Assembly (NCBI RefSeq): GCF_047553015.1
Contig: NZ_CP180212.1
Span: 1,860,001-1,924,000 of the forward strand
Source of the DNA: Carnobacterium_A sp047553015
GTDB lineage: Bacteria > Bacillota > Bacilli > Lactobacillales > Carnobacteriaceae
Direction: 5' to 3'
DNA: 64,000 nucleotides
In this document: positions 1-7,796 of the stretch, piece by piece
Position numbering within the stretch: position 1 is the stretch's first letter
Layout of the letters: each line of letters starts with the position of its first letter
The notes under the pieces: generated by a model
Database searches by the model: none
Seen by the model: the letters and a program-made list of their open reading frames with translations, nothing else
What the model was told of the DNA's origin: nothing
Made by a program: the position numbers and the translations under genes

Positions 1-138
1 GGAAATGTATAACGGCAATAGCGGAAGTGTACATGGAGATAAAAAAGATAAAACTCCTGCACCAAAAGCTACCCATAATGTTATGTCCGTTTCGATTGTT
101 TTTGCCTCCTTAATAATAGGACTAAGACTACGATCCAT
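1..138 (-). CDS. CcdA-like cytochrome c biogenesis / thiol-disulfide electron transporter, N-terminal part
   Basis: Only the first codons lie in the window; the gene runs off the left edge. In the minus frame that overlaps the end of the neighbouring membrane-protein gene, the translation contains GAGVLSFLSPCTLPLLPLY. This is the first-helix signature of the CcdA/DsbD family, with the redox Cys between two prolines. That family carries electrons from cytoplasmic thioredoxin across the membrane. The only in-frame ATG is at 138 and has no ribosome site. An AAGGAGG at about 106-112 suggests initiation a little downstream, at a rare codon, so the start is uncertain. It overlaps the upstream gene by tens of bases, which implies one operon. 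Confidence 0.7.
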   Translation of the reverse strand, partial: MDRSLSPIIKEAKTIETDITLWVAFGAGVLSFLSPCTLPLLPLYIS

Positions 139-722
139 TCAATTGCTATAAAACCAAGTAGTTCTGGGGTAACAACAAAACCAAAATACAAAACAGATTG
201 GCTTCTTGTTATTAAAAGATGAAAAATAGTGCCTAATAAGCCACCTGCGATTATCCAACTGTCTCCCCCTAAGGGTATAGTAGAAGACAACAAGAGTAAA
301 CCAGAAAATAATAAAATCAATCCAACCATTAAAGGACTCTTATATAAGAAGTAATAATAAATGTGGTTAATGATTCCCAATAAAGATACCAACTGAAAAA
401 TAGCCACTACTATTTTTTGTTCTATTTTTTCCTTTTTCAAAAAACGGTAAGAGCTATACGCTAGCACTAAAAGAAAGCTAGCAGATATGGCTGTGGTTGA
501 CAAGATTAATGCACGATAAGGTAGCGCAATAATATCAAAAAAATGAACGAATCCGTTCCCAACAAAGGCAATCACTAAAAAATAAACTACTTTATCAACG
601 AAACGATTTAGCGTTTCTTTCTTTTCATTTACTGCTAAGGAGGTCAATAGCCACCACAATCCAATTCCTGTACTAACCAAAAGCAAAGGAACGAAAACTG
701 GATTAGAAAATAAGTTCAACAC
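81..722 (-). CDS. multi-helix membrane protein of unknown function, upstream of ccdA
   Basis: The 213-aa product is almost wholly hydrophobic, with about seven predicted membrane spans and a basic C-terminal tail rich in Arg, Lys and Gln. I do not recognise the family. The start is GTG, 8 bases after AAAGGAG. A promoter with TTTACA at 796-801 and TATAAT at 773-778 (17-bp spacer) precedes it. Its end overlaps the ccdA-like gene, so a role in membrane redox or thiol transfer, or in assembly of an exported redox protein, is plausible but only by association. No catalytic motif is visible. Confidence 0.7.
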   Translation of the reverse strand: MLNLFSNPVFVPLLLVSTGIGLWWLLTSLAVNEKKETLNRFVDKVVYFLVIAFVGNGFVHFFDIIALPYRALILSTTAISASFLLVLAYSSYRFLKKEKIEQKIVVAIFQLVSLLGIINHIYYYFLYKSPLMVGLILLFSGLLLLSSTIPLGGDSWIIAGGLLGTIFHLLITRSQSVLYFGFVVTPELLGFIAIEWIVVLVLLLRRQKQSKRT

Positions 723-772
723 ATCTAAAACTCCTTTACATTCTTTTTAATTCTTTTAGATACTGTTACACC

Positions 773-801
773 ATTATACGGATAGGGGTATTACATGTAA
801 A
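773..801 (-). promoter_or_regulatory. sigma-A promoter of the membrane protein / ccdA-like operon
   Basis: On the minus strand a TTTACA (-35, 796-801) and TATAAT (-10, 773-778) are separated by 17 bases, about 50 bases before the GTG start. Both hexamers are close to consensus. A short palindrome, TTACATGTAA, spans 791-800 over the -35. It lacks the two-base spacer of a CopY box, so I give it no regulator. Confidence 0.6.
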
Positions 802-1107
802 GCCCTTTAACTTATTCTCTCTTCAATAGCTAACTCTTATTCCTCAGCTCTTCCAATTGTTTTTCATTCTCAATTTTGTTTTCCTTTGTTTTTATTTGTT
901 TGACTTTGTTTGTTTTTAATGATAACTTTTATTGAGTAGTCTCTTAATTTTTTCAACCCTATCATCCAATTGTGAGCGTATCCAAAAGAAAAAACTGAAT
1001 AATTTAGACCAAGATACTAGATGCTGCTTACTGTTTAATAAGCTAGTCTAAGTTTACTATCATGACAGGTTGTTCAATCAAGATGCTATTTATTTGATGT
1101 ACTAACT
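802..1107. other. intergenic region between divergent genes
   Basis: This is the AT-rich spacer between the leftward membrane-protein operon and the rightward epimerase gene. A weak imperfect hairpin with ends TTAGAC and GTCTAA lies at about 1005-1053. No convincing -35/-10 pair for the epimerase and no small ORF with a ribosome site stood out. Nothing else was recognised. Confidence 0.4.
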
Positions 1108-1121
1108 AAGGAGGAGTTTAA

Positions 1122-2012
1122 ATGATTACGATTGAAAATGAGTATTTAACTATTCATATCAAAGAAAAAGGTGCCGAGCTTGCCAAAGTTTATACTAAAC
1201 TAGATGCTTTTGACTACCTTTGGACTGGAGACAGCCAGTATTGGGGAAGACAGGCTCCTGTTTTATTTCCTATTATCGGTAAATTAAATGAAGATACTTA
1301 TACTATCGAAGAAAAAGAGTACACAATGAGTCAACACGGCTTTGCTAGAGAGTTTGACTTTGAACTTGTCAGCCAAAGTGACAAACAAGCATTGTTTTCT
1401 TTATCAGCAAATGAACAGACTAAAAAAATGTATCCTTTTGATTTTAACTTACAAATCACCTATCTATTAGAAGGAAAAAATCTTACTGTCCACTATAGCG
1501 TTGAAAATCTCAGCGAAACAATTAAGTTACCTTTTGCTTTAGGTGCTCACCCTGGATTTAATGTCCCTTTAAATCATAATGGCACCTTTTCAGATTATCA
1601 GTTAGCTTTCGAGCCAGCTTTAAAAAATTCTATTAGCGTTTTAAACATTGACGATGGACCGTTCCCATTTATTACAGGAAATAATAAACCGTTAGCTTTA
1701 ACAAAAGAGAATGTGTTGGAATTAGACTACCCAACCTTTGACAACGGTTTAATCATTATCGACGAAGATATTGCACGTGTTACTTTATCTAGTCCTCTTT
1801 CTAAGCATAGTATTACACTAGAAGTTAGCGAGTTCCCTTACTTAACCCTATGGACCGTTGAAAACAAACAAGCACCTTTCTTATGCATTGAACCATTTTA
1901 TGGATTACCTGATCAAGTTGGTAAAGTAGGCGATTTGTATGATAAAAAAGGCAATTGTATTTTAGCTCCTTTAGATACTAAAAAATTGCACTTTTCAATG
2001 ACGTTTGAATAA
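1122..2012 (+). CDS. lacX: aldose 1-epimerase family protein, LacX type
   Basis: The 296-aa protein belongs to the galactose mutarotase-like fold. Diagnostic pieces are the QHGFARE loop (71-77), GAHPGFN (141-147) with the substrate-binding His, and EPFYGLPD near 255-262 with the acidic base. The family interconverts alpha and beta anomers of hexoses. LacX-type members sit in lactose/galactose-6-phosphate operons, and this one faces the lac tagatose genes end to end. AAGGAGG lies 6-8 bases before ATG. Its exact substrate (galactose, galactose-6-phosphate or another sugar) cannot be read from the sequence. It has its own transcript, ending at the shared bidirectional terminator. Confidence 0.85.
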   Translation: MITIENEYLTIHIKEKGAELAKVYTKLDAFDYLWTGDSQYWGRQAPVLFPIIGKLNEDTYTIEEKEYTMSQHGFAREFDFELVSQSDKQALFSLSANEQTKKMYPFDFNLQITYLLEGKNLTVHYSVENLSETIKLPFALGAHPGFNVPLNHNGTFSDYQLAFEPALKNSISVLNIDDGPFPFITGNNKPLALTKENVLELDYPTFDNGLIIIDEDIARVTLSSPLSKHSITLEVSEFPYLTLWTVENKQAPFLCIEPFYGLPDQVGKVGDLYDKKGNCILAPLDTKKLHFSMTFE

Positions 2013-2030
2013 ACGCTATCTTTTCTAGGC

Positions 2031-2062
2031 AAAAAAGCCAAGACAACTGTCTTGGCTTTTTT
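2031..2062. terminator. bidirectional rho-independent terminator between lacX and the DUF4867 gene
   Basis: GCCAAGAC (2037-2044) pairs with GTCTTGGC (2049-2056) around a 4-base loop. An A-run precedes the stem and a T-run follows it, so it works on both strands and closes two converging units. Confidence 0.85.
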
Positions 2063-2072
2063 GTCTAGCTTG

Positions 2073-2747
2073 TTAATGAATCGGTTTAAGAACGATTAAT
2101 TCGCCAACCAACCCAACTTTAATGCCTTCTGCTATTTTATCTTTTCTCGTTTCATGTACCAATTGAAATTTATTTGTTTTAACAATTTCTTTGTTTTGGG
2201 TCTTGAATTCTCCTTCAAAGGGTTCATTTGAGCCTTTAATTAAGATAACAATCACCTTGAATCCAAGTTCATCTACCACACAAGGGCTGTAGTGAAGCGT
2301 AGCACCATACATCTCAATTAAAGTACCTGCTGGAACATAAAAAATCTTCGCGTCTTCTTGCGCATTAAAAACACCATCTACCACTTGTTCTCTTTTACCT
2401 AATACCATTAAAACGTCTGTTAAAACAATATTTACTTCGCTTCCCTGATGGTATTCATATGCTGAAAATGAGGTGTTGTTACCCGCACATTCACCCGCTT
2501 CGACGGGAAGACCTGCGTAAACATCTGCTTTTATTTCTTTAATGATTTTGAATGCTTCCAATTCATTATTGGATGGAGAATAGATATTGCCTTCTTCAGG
2601 AATAGCAATGTTCTTTTCTGCATATTCCTTTATTCCTGTTATATCGTACCCTTCAAGTACACGACCATATGATTTAAATTCTGAACTCGTTACATCATAA
2701 ATCGTATATTTTTGATTTTCTTTGCGAACAGCGTCTATTTTTTTCAT
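2073..2747 (-). CDS. DUF4867 family protein of the tagatose (lac) operon
   Basis: The 224-aa product matches the DUF4867 family, small cupin-like proteins repeatedly found after lacD in Gram-positive tagatose operons; their activity is unknown to me. The region near residues 95-160 (paired Gly-Glu, His and Tyr-rich strands) looks like a beta-barrel. A longer frame opens at 2795, but those 16 codons lie in a strong hairpin. AAGGATG before the ATG at 2747 makes this the better start. It is the last gene of lacRABCD and is separated from lacD by the hairpin, so it may be made at a lower level. A role as a sugar-phosphate isomerase or epimerase is only inference. Confidence 0.75.
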   Translation of the reverse strand: MKKIDAVRKENQKYTIYDVTSSEFKSYGRVLEGYDITGIKEYAEKNIAIPEEGNIYSPSNNELEAFKIIKEIKADVYAGLPVEAGECAGNNTSFSAYEYHQGSEVNIVLTDVLMVLGKREQVVDGVFNAQEDAKIFYVPAGTLIEMYGATLHYSPCVVDELGFKVIVILIKGSNEPFEGEFKTQNKEIVKTNKFQLVHETRKDKIAEGIKVGLVGELIVLKPIH

Positions 2748-2770
2748 ATTTTTCATCCTTTTCAAAAAAA

Positions 2771-2820
2771 TATCTTTAAGAGCTACTAAGTCCACGTGGG
2801 TCCTAGTAGCTCTTAAAGTT
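2771..2820 (-). terminator. strong hairpin (partial terminator or mRNA-stabilising stem) between lacD and DUF4867 gene
   Basis: Fifteen bases at 2774-2788 pair perfectly with 2804-2818 around a 15-base loop. On the minus strand the stem is followed by ATATTTTTTTG. It fits a leaky terminator that lowers expression of the last gene, or a 3'-end stabiliser of the lacABCD message. Confidence 0.7.
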
Positions 2821-2845
2821 TCGTTATCTTTTATTGAATTACTCT

Positions 2846-3826
2846 TTATTTAATTTTGTCGAAATAAGGTACAGCTGTTTCAGCAATAACAGCGTTTAAC
2901 TCTTCAATATTTTTCTTACCAACTGTGTTCATCCACTCTTTACCAGCTTCTTCGCCATCTCTAGCAAATACTTCTATTCCATTAGCCCAAGTTGCACGGC
3001 CACATAACACACCGTTGAATTGAGAACCTGCTGAATGAGCAAATGTTAATGTATCTTGGAACATCTTAGCAGAGACACCTGCACTCAAGAAAATAAATGG
3101 CAAATCTGTTGCTTTCGTTTGCTCAACGAAATAGTTTTTTGCTTCCTCTTTAGTGTAAACAACTTCGTTATCTCCGTTGTATCCTTCAACATAAGCCATG
3201 TTTACCGGTACTTCAACTTTCAATACGTCTACTTTGTATTGAGGTTTAGAGAATTCTTTCATCATTTCATTTACTTTATGAGGTTTTACTTTAGCGTATT
3301 CCGGGCTCTTAGCATCAGCATTTTTTGCATCATAAGAAACTAATTCCAAGAAGAATGGAATGTCTTCTGCTGCACATTCTGATCCAAGTCTTTCCATGTA
3401 AACGTGTTTGTACTCATTGATTTTTTGGTCTTCATCAATATCATAATACAATAGGAATTTAATAGCATCTGCGCCAGCTTCTTTCAAGCGGTATACAGAC
3501 CATTCTTCCAGTAAGTCTGGTAAACGACCTGGTTCAGTAGCATCGTAACCTGTTTTTTCGTAAGCTACTAGTAGACCTGTTCCATCTGCACGTAATTTTG
3601 ATGCAGGTAAACCATATTCTGGATCTAATAAAATAGAAGTCGAATAAGGTGTTAATTCTGAAGAAATCACTTTTTTAAATTCAACGATATCTTCTTCGTT
3701 AGCGGGTTTGTTTGCTGCTGCACCTAACATTTTTTTAAGTGAACCACGTTGATCAATTGCTAATGCTGCGATTACGCCTCTTTCGTTTGATAATGCTTTA
3801 AGAGCTGCTAATTTATTTGGTGTCAT
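2846..3826 (-). CDS. lacD: tagatose 1,6-bisphosphate aldolase
   Basis: The 326-aa class I aldolase cleaves tagatose 1,6-bisphosphate to dihydroxyacetone phosphate and glyceraldehyde 3-phosphate, the last step of the tagatose-6-phosphate pathway. It begins with the LacD-typical TPNKLAALKAL segment. It keeps AIDQRG (23-28) and Lys203 in VLKVEVPVN, the expected Schiff-base lysine. Length equals that of the family. It lies about 20 bases after lacC and before the DUF4867 gene. Confidence 0.95.
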   Translation of the reverse strand: MTPNKLAALKALSNERGVIAALAIDQRGSLKKMLGAAANKPANEEDIVEFKKVISSELTPYSTSILLDPEYGLPASKLRADGTGLLVAYEKTGYDATEPGRLPDLLEEWSVYRLKEAGADAIKFLLYYDIDEDQKINEYKHVYMERLGSECAAEDIPFFLELVSYDAKNADAKSPEYAKVKPHKVNEMMKEFSKPQYKVDVLKVEVPVNMAYVEGYNGDNEVVYTKEEAKNYFVEQTKATDLPFIFLSAGVSAKMFQDTLTFAHSAGSQFNGVLCGRATWANGIEVFARDGEEAGKEWMNTVGKKNIEELNAVIAETAVPYFDKIK

Positions 3827-3844
3827 GCTGTCTCATCCATCCTT

Positions 3845-4792
3845 TTAGTTTAATTTTTTTAACAAAACTTTTTGATAATACTCATTAAATAACTCATTAT
3901 TGATAAAACCTGTTTGTTTTTCTATCGTATTTAACATGCCTGTTGTCATGCCTGTCTTCATCACCTCAACATCGTCTGCGTCAGCTGCAATGGCACTAGC
4001 CAGTCCAGCCACCGTTGAGTCCCCTGAACCAACAGGATTAACCACATTAATTTTAGGAATGGTTAAACGGAAAAACTCTTCATTGTGCTTTACAAGTGCA
4101 CCATCAGCTCCTAAAGAAATGACAACCCACTCTACGCCTTTAAATAATGAATTTGTTGCTAAAACTTCTTGTAATTCAACTAAATCACGGATTGGTTTTT
4201 CTATCAGTTGAGCGATTTCTTCTTGATTTGGCTTAATTAAAAAGGGCTTATGTTTACCAGATAGACTAACTTTCAACGGTTCACCAGAGCTATCTAGCAG
4301 AACGGGAATTTCTCTAACAGAGGCAATCTCAATCATTTTTGCGTACAATTGTGTACTTAGGCCTTTAGGCAAGCTGCCAGATACTGTGACAACCGATATC
4401 CCATCTAAATTTTTTGCAAAATGACTTAAAAAATTAGCTTCGTCTTGCTCATTTAATAGAGGTCCTGTTTCTAATATCTCTGTTTGTTGCATGTCGTCGT
4501 GCAAAATAGCGATACAATTACGTGATTCTTGATCAATTGGCATGAAGTTGTGTTTGATCTTCGTTTCATCTAATTTTTTTTCAATAAATTGACCAATCGT
4601 TCCTCCTAAAACACCAGAGGCAATAACTGGAGACTTAAGTTGATGGAGCACTCTTGCAACGTTTAACCCTTTTCCACCGGCCGTCTTAGTTACTTCTGTT
4701 ACTCTATTGACGCTATTCAACTGAAGTGTTTCTAAAGGATACGAAATATCTACAGATGGATTCATCGTTATCGCTAGAATAGATTTAGTCAT
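3845..4792 (-). CDS. lacC: tagatose-6-phosphate kinase
   Basis: The 315-aa PfkB-family kinase phosphorylates tagatose 6-phosphate to the 1,6-bisphosphate. GGKGLNVAR (39-47) and the C-terminal GSGDS motif with catalytic Asp258 are intact. 1-phosphofructokinase (FruK) is a close relative, but the position between lacB and lacD fixes the assignment. It sits 18 bases downstream of lacB in one operon. Confidence 0.93.
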   Translation of the reverse strand: MTKSILAITMNPSVDISYPLETLQLNSVNRVTEVTKTAGGKGLNVARVLHQLKSPVIASGVLGGTIGQFIEKKLDETKIKHNFMPIDQESRNCIAILHDDMQQTEILETGPLLNEQDEANFLSHFAKNLDGISVVTVSGSLPKGLSTQLYAKMIEIASVREIPVLLDSSGEPLKVSLSGKHKPFLIKPNQEEIAQLIEKPIRDLVELQEVLATNSLFKGVEWVVISLGADGALVKHNEEFFRLTIPKINVVNPVGSGDSTVAGLASAIAADADDVEVMKTGMTTGMLNTIEKQTGFINNELFNEYYQKVLLKKLN

Positions 4793-4810
4793 CAGTACAG
4801 CTCCTTTTAC

Positions 4811-5326
4811 TTAATCGTGGTAATAGCCTTCATCCCATAAATCTAACTCTTTTTTGAAGAACTCTGGATTGTGTTGTTCGTCATTTTTTGGTGCAAGGTT
4901 ATCAATTTTTTCAATTAATTTTTTATTTTCAGCTGTTTCTTTGTACTCAGTACTTAAGAATGTTGCAACGATATCTTCAGCTAAAAATTTACCGACTGTT
5001 GTTCCACCGAAGCCAATGACATTTGCATTTAATTCTTCTGTTACGTATTTAGTGATTGCAGCATTGCTAACTAATGCAGCACGGACACCATCGTTTTTAT
5101 TCGCAGCCACTGTGATACCAACACCTGTCCCACATAAAACAATCCCTCTATCTGCTGTTTTATTGCTAACCAGTTCGCCGACTTTTTTACCAAAAATTGG
5201 ATAATGTGTTCGACTTGTATCATAAGCTCCTACATCAATCACTTCGTGTCCTTGTTCTTTTAAATAGTTGGAAATCGTTATTTTTACATCTGTTACGATA
5301 TGATCGTTTCCTATTGCAATAATCAT
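4811..5326 (-). CDS. lacB: galactose-6-phosphate isomerase subunit LacB
   Basis: The 171-aa RpiB/LacAB-fold protein carries GIVLCGTGVG with Cys65 in the catalytic position. That residue identifies the LacB subunit of the heteromeric isomerase converting galactose 6-phosphate to tagatose 6-phosphate. The N-terminal IAIGNDH strand and the C-terminal lid are complete. It follows lacA by 37 bases with a good ribosome site. Confidence 0.93.
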   Translation of the reverse strand: MIIAIGNDHIVTDVKITISNYLKEQGHEVIDVGAYDTSRTHYPIFGKKVGELVSNKTADRGIVLCGTGVGITVAANKNDGVRAALVSNAAITKYVTEELNANVIGFGGTTVGKFLAEDIVATFLSTEYKETAENKKLIEKIDNLAPKNDEQHNPEFFKKELDLWDEGYYHD

Positions 5327-5363
5327 TTTACTTGTTCCTCCTCATTAGTTTTCATTGGATTTT

Positions 5364-5792
5364 TTAAATCATTTTTTCAAGCATATCTACACGAACTTGG
5401 TGACGTCCACCAGCGTATTCAATCCCTAAATAAGAATCCACAATACTTTTTGCCAATGCAACCCCAACAACTCCAGCTCCTAGAGCGATAGCTTTTGCTC
5501 CATTATGCTCAGTCGTCATATGTGCTGTGCGTTCTTCTGTTACGTTAGCTGTAATCATACCTTTTATTTTATTGCTAGCCATAAATGAACCAGCACCAAA
5601 TTCATCAAACATAATGCCACGATCTGCTTTGCCTTCTAATACAGCACTAGAAACTAATGTTGAAGACTCAATGAAGTCTTCAGCTGGTTCTGTTGTCGTA
5701 TCCACGATAGTGTACTTTTGTTCTTCAAGATAGTGTTTGATCGTTTCTTTTAATTCAAAGCCTTTTTTATCTGAACCTAATGCAATTTTCAT
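5364..5792 (-). CDS. lacA: galactose-6-phosphate isomerase subunit LacA
   Basis: The 142-aa partner of LacB has the same fold but GIMFDEFGAGSF (59-70) instead of a Cys-containing loop. This is the usual LacA difference: both subunits are needed for the active site. The start overlaps the stop of lacR in ATGA, with AAAGGAG 7 bases upstream, so translation is coupled to the repressor gene. Confidence 0.92.
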   Translation of the reverse strand: MKIALGSDKKGFELKETIKHYLEEQKYTIVDTTTEPAEDFIESSTLVSSAVLEGKADRGIMFDEFGAGSFMASNKIKGMITANVTEERTAHMTTEHNGAKAIALGAGVVGVALAKSIVDSYLGIEYAGGRHQVRVDMLEKMI

Positions 5793-6577
5793 TTTATAAT
5801 CTCCTTTGGTTTGCTTGTATTTCCTGTTGTTTTTACTTTAGTGTATTCTCCATAATGCGTTAACGTTTCTTTAGATAATTGATGATTTGTAATCAAATAG
5901 TCAATATCATATAGACTATAAAACTGGTAGAAATCATCTTTGTTCAATTTATGGTAGTCTGTCAAAATATATTTTATTTGAGCATTATTTAACGCTTTCT
6001 TTTGTGTTTGTCCTTCTTCAGTATCTGCTGTCATGATACTTTCATTTCTTATGCCGTTAACACCAACAAACGCTCGATTAAACTTTAACTTCTCAATTGT
6101 CCCATTTGTTAACTCTCCAACAAATGCTCCCGAACGTTGTCGAAAAGTCCCACCTGTTAAAACAAGATCGATTTGTGGTCGTTCTTTTTGAAAAAGTTCA
6201 AAAACAGGGAGACTATTGGTTACGACTCTTAAATAATCTACTTGAATGTAACTTGCTAAAAGTTCTAAGGTTGTTCCTGGTCCAATAAAAATTGTTTCGC
6301 CATTTTTTATTTCAGAAGCTGCAATTCGAGCAACTTCTCTTTTTTCTTCTATATGAATTTCTCTCTTTTCAACATGAGAAGCTTCATAGATAATACTGCT
6401 CTTAATGCTCTGTGCCCCACCATGAAGGCGTATAATTTTACCACTTTCAGCTAATTCATCTAAGTCTCTTCGAACGGTCATATCAGATACATGTAATTTC
6501 TTTATCAAATCAGCTGTCTTTACGGTACCGCTTTTATTTACTTCTGATAAAATAGTCAGCAATCGATCTCTTTTCAT
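5789..6577 (-). CDS. lacR: lactose/galactose phosphotransferase repressor, DeoR family
   Basis: The 262-aa protein has an N-terminal DeoR winged helix (about 5-57, with VSDMTVRRDLDEL as recognition helix). A sugar-phosphate-binding domain of the RpiA-like DeoRC type follows, with EEKREVARIAASEI at its start. LacR proteins repress lac genes and are released by tagatose 6-phosphate. It is the first gene of lacRABCD and is divergent from the PTS operon. TGTTTATT repeats in the shared spacer are candidate operators. AAGGAGAAC precedes the ATG. Confidence 0.9.
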   Translation of the reverse strand: MKRDRLLTILSEVNKSGTVKTADLIKKLHVSDMTVRRDLDELAESGKIIRLHGGAQSIKSSIIYEASHVEKREIHIEEKREVARIAASEIKNGETIFIGPGTTLELLASYIQVDYLRVVTNSLPVFELFQKERPQIDLVLTGGTFRQRSGAFVGELTNGTIEKLKFNRAFVGVNGIRNESIMTADTEEGQTQKKALNNAQIKYILTDYHKLNKDDFYQFYSLYDIDYLITNHQLSKETLTHYGEYTKVKTTGNTSKPKEIIK

Positions 6578-6836
6578 TTTGTTCTCCTTCCTATCTGTTT
6601 ATTCATTGCTACCTGTTTATTTGTTGGTTATTTATCAATACAAACATAAACTAACATTTATACAAGCGAATGTCAACATCTCTTAGCAATCCTATTGTAT
6701 TATCTTTACTCAAATACTTGTTTTAAAAGCTTTGAAAGCATTATTTTATATAAACCTTCTATATGACACTCTAATTTTTATAGTGATTTATTTTTCTTAT
6801 TCTTTATTTTTCTATTAAGAAACAGAAAAGAAAGCG
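6578..6836. promoter_or_regulatory. divergent control region lacR / PTS with candidate LacR half-sites
   Basis: TGTTTATT occurs at 6596-6603 and again at 6614-6621, an 18-base repeat just ahead of lacR, with related TGTT and AACA-type words nearby. Inverted AACAAAC words follow the PTS promoter at 6880-6890. DeoR-family proteins typically bind such repeats. For lacR itself, a TTGACA on the minus strand (6671-6676) is followed at 17 bases by a weak TAGTTT. Operator identity is inferred from position and repetition only. Confidence 0.45.
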
Positions 6837-6864
6837 TTGACTTTTGTTTTTTTCACGTTATACT
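6829..6864 (+). promoter_or_regulatory. promoter of the PTS operon with overlapping cre-like site
   Basis: TTGACT (6837-6842) and TATACT (6859-6864) are 16 bases apart, about 58 bases before gatA. AGAAAGCGTTGACT (6829-6842) resembles the CcpA target (cre) and covers the -35. This suggests catabolite repression of the PTS genes together with LacR control. Confidence 0.65.
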
Positions 6865-6922
6865 AGGAAATGTAGAACACAAACAAACAATAACAATCAT
6901 CAACGAACAGGAGGTCAGCATT

Positions 6923-7420
6923 ATGTTAGCTACAAACTCAGATATCGTTAACCCGTTATTTTTACCTGATTCTATTTTCTTATCTGAACAAACATCTAAA
7001 GAAGCTGTTTTTAAAGATGTTGCTGAACAATTAGTAAAAAAAGGATTGGTAAAAGAATCATTTTTAGAAAATTTGATTAAAAGAGAAGAATCTTTCCCTA
7101 CCGGAATGGATTTATTCGTAGTCAATCCTTCTTTACCAAATATCGGTATTCCTCATACTGAAGGTGAATTTGTTAATACTAGGTGTATTATTCCAGTGAA
7201 ATTAATGACACCGGTAACATTTAACAATATGATTCATCCTTCTGCTACTTTGGAAGTTAGTTTCCTATTTATGATTTTGAACAATGATCCAGGAGCACAA
7301 ACCAATATTTTATCTGATATTATGGGATTCATCAGCACAGTTGATCCAAAGCAACTAAATGAATTTTTTAACTATACAGATACAGAAAAAATTTATCAGT
7401 TTTTACAAGAAAAATTTTAA
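6923..7420 (+). CDS. gatA: PTS galactitol/galactose-type transporter subunit IIA
   Basis: The 165-aa protein is a fructose/mannitol-type (PTS_EIIA_2) domain, with the phosphorylatable His78 in GIPHTEG. It takes phosphate from HPr and passes it to IIB. The start is supported by AGGAGG 8-9 bases before ATG. It is the first of three PTS genes. Pairing with IIB and IIC of the galactitol class and with lacR/lacAB makes galactose, taken up as galactose 6-phosphate, the likeliest substrate. Galactitol would need a dehydrogenase that is not seen here. Confidence 0.85.
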   Translation: MLATNSDIVNPLFLPDSIFLSEQTSKEAVFKDVAEQLVKKGLVKESFLENLIKREESFPTGMDLFVVNPSLPNIGIPHTEGEFVNTRCIIPVKLMTPVTFNNMIHPSATLEVSFLFMILNNDPGAQTNILSDIMGFISTVDPKQLNEFFNYTDTEKIYQFLQEKF

Positions 7421-7462
7421 TAGTGTCATAAAAAAAATAGACTATATTAGGAGGAAAAAATA

Positions 7463-7768
7463 ATGATTAAAATTTTAGCAGCGTGTGGAGCAGGAGTTAA
7501 CTCAAGTCATCAAATTAAAGATAGTATTGAAACAGAAATGGCAAATAGAGGCTACAATGTACAAGCAGATGCTGTTGTCGTTAAGGATATCAATGAAGAA
7601 ATGATGGCTAAGTACGATATCTTCACACCTATCTCTACTCCCGATTTGGGTTTTACTATTCCTATTCCTATCGTAGAAGCTGGTCCAATTTTATATAGAA
7701 TTCCAGTAATGGCTATTCCTGTATTCGATGAATTAGAAAAGACCATTAAAGACAATAATCTTCAATAA
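7463..7768 (+). CDS. gatB: PTS galactitol/galactose-type transporter subunit IIB
   Basis: The 101-aa IIB domain begins with a beta strand and the phosphocysteine loop AACGAGVNSS (Cys8). This is the phosphate relay between IIA and the sugar. It has the length of GatB proteins and lies 42 bases after gatA with a GGAGG site. Confidence 0.87.
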   Translation: MIKILAACGAGVNSSHQIKDSIETEMANRGYNVQADAVVVKDINEEMMAKYDIFTPISTPDLGFTIPIPIVEAGPILYRIPVMAIPVFDELEKTIKDNNLQ

Positions 7769-7796
7769 AATAGAATATAAAAGGGGCTAAAATGAT

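Noticed and set aside
791..800. Palindrome TTACATGTAA as a copper-operon (CopY) box
   Set aside because: CopY sites need two bases between TACA and TGTA, which are missing here, and no copper gene is adjacent.
3056..3343. Plus-strand frame of 95 codons inside lacD
   Set aside because: It is antisense to lacD, Phe/Ile-rich with no ribosome site, and has no recognisable domain. It is a shadow of the coding strand.
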